Shown piece by piece: positions 6,865-8,774 of a stretch of 8,774 nucleotides of DNA. Every line of letters starts with the position of its first letter. Positions within the stretch are counted from its first letter, which is position 1. Position numbers and translations under genes: made by a program. The DNA is from Candidatus Nanoarchaeia archaeon (GTDB taxonomy: Archaea > Nanoarchaeota > Nanoarchaeia > SCGC-AAA011-G17 > JAFCDX01). Below the pieces are notes generated by a model. It was given only the letters and a program-made list of their open reading frames with translations. It did no database searches and had not been told where the DNA came from. The DNA lies in the NCBI GenBank assembly GCA_028717785.1, contig JAQUND010000064.1, positions 1-8,774 of the forward strand, given 5' to 3'.

Positions 6865-6878
6865 TTACTAACTAGTAA
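6865..6878. promoter_or_regulatory. 14-bp palindrome between TATA box and start of the 588-codon gene, candidate operator
   Basis: TTACTA-AC-TAGTAA is a perfect 6-bp inverted repeat with the same AC spacer as the palindrome at 5650-5663. The two differ only at positions 4 and 11, where G and C are exchanged so that symmetry is kept. It begins two bases after the TATA box, a classic position for archaeal repressors that stop polymerase recruitment. Protein binding is inferred; the symmetry itself is directly visible. Confidence 0.5.
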
Positions 6879-6891
6879 TAACAGATATAAA

Positions 6892-8658
6892 ATGACACAA
6901 ACATTAGAGCAAAGATTAGGAATAGAAGAAAAACAAATGAGTAATGGTGGAATCGCTTTAGTAATTAGTGATCCAAACGAAGAAATAAAAGGAATTTTAC
7001 ATAAAGGTAAAAAATTAATTGAACCCCAAAAATTAGCTAAAGCAATTGATGAAAAATATTTATTACAACAAGAATTAGATTTTAATAATGAATTATTAGG
7101 TATGCATAGATATTTTGATTCATTAAGAGATTCTATTAAAAGAAAAGAACTTACAGTTGATAAAGCAATAGAAGGAGCACTTACTCATTTAGCAGGATAT
7201 GTTGGTGCATTTTATGTAGGATTTAATCTTAATGAAAATTTAAAAGTAGAAAATAAAGTAGATGTTAAAAATATTAATTATGTATGTACCGAAGTTATAC
7301 ATGGCAAAGAAGGATATAAACCATTAAATGGAAAAGGAAAAGATTTTTTTAAAGCATTTAGAGATGTTAATGAAGAACTTAAATTAAATTTTCAAGAACC
7401 AAAAAATAATTATTATGAAGATATAGAACAATCAACAGAACAAGTTTCTAAATCAAGACCTCTAAGCGGAAGTGCATTTACCTTTTATCTTAAACCAGGT
7501 CATGATGTTATTGGTGCAATTCAAGCAATACAAACAAAAAAAATTGGGCCTAAAGAAGGAAGATATATCAAAGAATGGGTAAATCTTGCTGATACTTTTT
7601 TAAGTGATATATTAAACATAAAAATTGAAGCAGATAATAGTGAAATATTTACAGAAGAACAACCTTTAGAAAATTTAGAAGAAATAACTGATACAGATGA
7701 TGAAAGAGTAAGAAATACTTTTGGTTTATCTACTGATGAAATGGGAGCAGAATTTATCGGTGGTGGAGATTATAAAAATAGAGGAGCAAATATTGAAAAA
7801 AAATTAGAAACCGAAAAAAAATCTTGGAAATTTTATGTACCTAATTCTTATTTTGATAAAAATTATACACAAATAAGAGATCAAATTACTCACTTCTTTT
7901 CTGGATTTACAAATGTAGAAGTAGAAGGTGCTAAAGATATTGAAAGTAAAAAATTTGAAAAAGGTAAAAAATTAATAAATGATATTTACAGAGAAAGACC
8001 TGAATTTAATATAGATCAAGAAGAAGCTGAAAAAGATCTTAATTCTGCAGTTTCAAATATGAAAATGATAAATGCTTTATACTTAAAATATGGAGACAAA
8101 ATCTGCAAGGAATTTAAATTAAGTGATGGAAGAGAAATTGATCAAGAAACTTTAGAAACTGCTTCTATTTTTACAGCAGCATTTGCAAAAGCAGTAAAAT
8201 ATATGCATCAAGCAGATATATTACCAAGAATAGAAGAAGTAAGAGAAAGAAATGATATTAGAGAATTAACTGGTTATCTAGCTAGTCTTATAGAAACACC
8301 AAAAATTGCAGGAGAATTTGTTTATTTTGGAGAACCTTTAGTAAACAAATTTAAAAAACCTTCATTATTAGGTTCTACTGTTATAGACATTTCAAATAAA
8401 TTAGATCCAAATAAAGAAAGTCATTTTGCTATTGACTTAATTGAAAAAGTAATGACTTATGAAGAAAGAATACAAAATAATGATATAGATAAAACAATTT
8501 GGAAGATGTATGAAGATTGTGTTAAACAACAAAATGGAAAACTAATGATTGATAATAATGGAATTTATGCAATAAGAATGATTGATACTCTTGTTCACGA
8601 TGAAAAGGGTAGCGTATATCCTAAGTTTAAAGAACAAATGGATAATCTAATTAAATAA
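6892..8658 (+). CDS. Uncharacterised 588-residue protein with an N-terminal GAF-like sensor domain
   Basis: Residues about 60-90 form a helix leading into a GAF-like domain (about 85-245). This has TVDKAIEGALTHLAGYVGAF at its start, beta strands FYVGF and SAFTFYL, and the typical closing segment VIGAIQAIQTKK followed by a long helix (YIKEWVNLADTFLSDIL). GAF domains bind small ligands or mediate dimerisation in signalling proteins; no ligand can be named. An acidic linker (about 246-272) separates it from a C-terminal part of about 310 residues, mostly helical, that I cannot assign. Within this, about 375-530 faintly follows an HD-GYP-like order, but no HD metal-binding pair is visible. There is no signal peptide or membrane segment, so it should be cytoplasmic. 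The ATG at 6892 is preferred over Met16 because it lies close to the predicted transcription start. The 3' end overlaps the convergent gene by 8 bp. Confidence 0.75.
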   Translation: MTQTLEQRLGIEEKQMSNGGIALVISDPNEEIKGILHKGKKLIEPQKLAKAIDEKYLLQQELDFNNELLGMHRYFDSLRDSIKRKELTVDKAIEGALTHLAGYVGAFYVGFNLNENLKVENKVDVKNINYVCTEVIHGKEGYKPLNGKGKDFFKAFRDVNEELKLNFQEPKNNYYEDIEQSTEQVSKSRPLSGSAFTFYLKPGHDVIGAIQAIQTKKIGPKEGRYIKEWVNLADTFLSDILNIKIEADNSEIFTEEQPLENLEEITDTDDERVRNTFGLSTDEMGAEFIGGGDYKNRGANIEKKLETEKKSWKFYVPNSYFDKNYTQIRDQITHFFSGFTNVEVEGAKDIESKKFEKGKKLINDIYRERPEFNIDQEEAEKDLNSAVSNMKMINALYLKYGDKICKEFKLSDGREIDQETLETASIFTAAFAKAVKYMHQADILPRIEEVRERNDIRELTGYLASLIETPKIAGEFVYFGEPLVNKFKKPSLLGSTVIDISNKLDPNKESHFAIDLIEKVMTYEERIQNNDIDKTIWKMYEDCVKQQNGKLMIDNNGIYAIRMIDTLVHDEKGSVYPKFKEQMDNLIK

Positions 8659-8774
8659 GTAATCTTGATTTTCTATAAATTTCTGAATGTGCTATCTTAC
8701 TAAATTCTCCAGAAAAAGTTTTTGGAATATGTAATAATTCATGTAAAATAGTTTGATTTTGTTGTTGTTCATTC
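8651..8774 (-). CDS. C-terminal 40 residues of an HELLH zinc-metallopeptidase-like protein, 5' part beyond the window
   Basis: The reverse strand is open from the right edge to a TAA stop at 8653-8651. It encodes NEQQQNQTILHELLHIPKTF followed by SGEFSKIAHSEIYRKSRLLI. HELLH supplies two zinc-ligand histidines and the catalytic glutamate. A further histidine 14 positions after the second one (IAHSE) may be the third ligand, giving HExxH-x13-H. The motif resembles small predicted metallopeptidases with HELLHIP-type active sites (the COG4900 or phage-metallopeptidase kind), but I cannot confirm the family from this fragment. It differs from the HEMGH protein at 1323, whose third ligand appears to be a glutamate, so the two are not close paralogues. 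The stop lies inside the end of the convergent 588-codon gene, sharing 8 bp. Confidence 0.75.
   Translation of the reverse strand, partial: NEQQQNQTILHELLHIPKTFSGEFSKIAHSEIYRKSRLLI

Noticed and set aside
1..8774. CRISPR array, tRNA, insertion sequence or viral segment
   Set aside because: No regularly spaced repeats, cloverleaf sequence, transposase motif or terminal inverted repeats were seen, and gaps between genes are at most 144 bases.

Overview
The window is very AT-rich DNA from an archaeon. Two genes identify the domain: an elongation factor 1-alpha (aEF1A), cut by the left edge, and a complete elongation factor 2 (aEF2) with the histidine-containing motif that archaea and eukaryotes modify to diphthamide. 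Most genes have a TATA box 24-32 bases before the start codon and no Shine-Dalgarno site, which means leaderless or nearly leaderless mRNAs and also fits archaea. The aEF1A lacks the insertion seen in Crenarchaeota and eukaryotes and so looks euryarchaeal or DPANN-like. Strong AT bias, compact spacing and unrecognised accessory genes suggest a DPANN-type lineage, but that placement is inference.

Layout, left to right. (1) Minus-strand aEF1A, 3' end missing. (2) A 144-bp divergent promoter region. (3) Three plus-strand genes, each with its own TATA box: a membrane-anchored HEMGH zinc-metalloprotease-like protein, a circularly permuted GTPase of the large-subunit ribosome-assembly type, and an unrecognised 89-residue protein. 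(4) Minus-strand aEF2, convergent with the 89-residue gene. (5) A 108-bp divergent promoter region. (6) Two plus-strand genes of 390 and 588 codons. (7) The 3' end of a minus-strand gene encoding a second, different metallopeptidase-like motif (HELLH), overlapping the 588-codon gene tail to tail by 8 bp.

The translation genes (aEF1A, aEF2, GTPase) are housekeeping. The most unusual part is the 390/588 pair. The first protein ends in a receiver-like alpha/beta domain that keeps the beta-3 aspartate but has lost other receiver residues. The second begins with a GAF-like domain and continues into about 340 residues I cannot assign with confidence. Their promoter regions carry 14-bp palindromes, TTAGTAACTACTAA and TTACTAACTAGTAA, that differ only by a symmetric G/C swap and lie just downstream of each TATA box. 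I read this as a candidate co-regulated two-protein sensory or signalling module. It is a hypothesis from sequence pattern only, and no homology search could be run.

No tRNA, rRNA, CRISPR array, insertion sequence or long repeat was seen. No gene-free stretch exceeds 150 bases.
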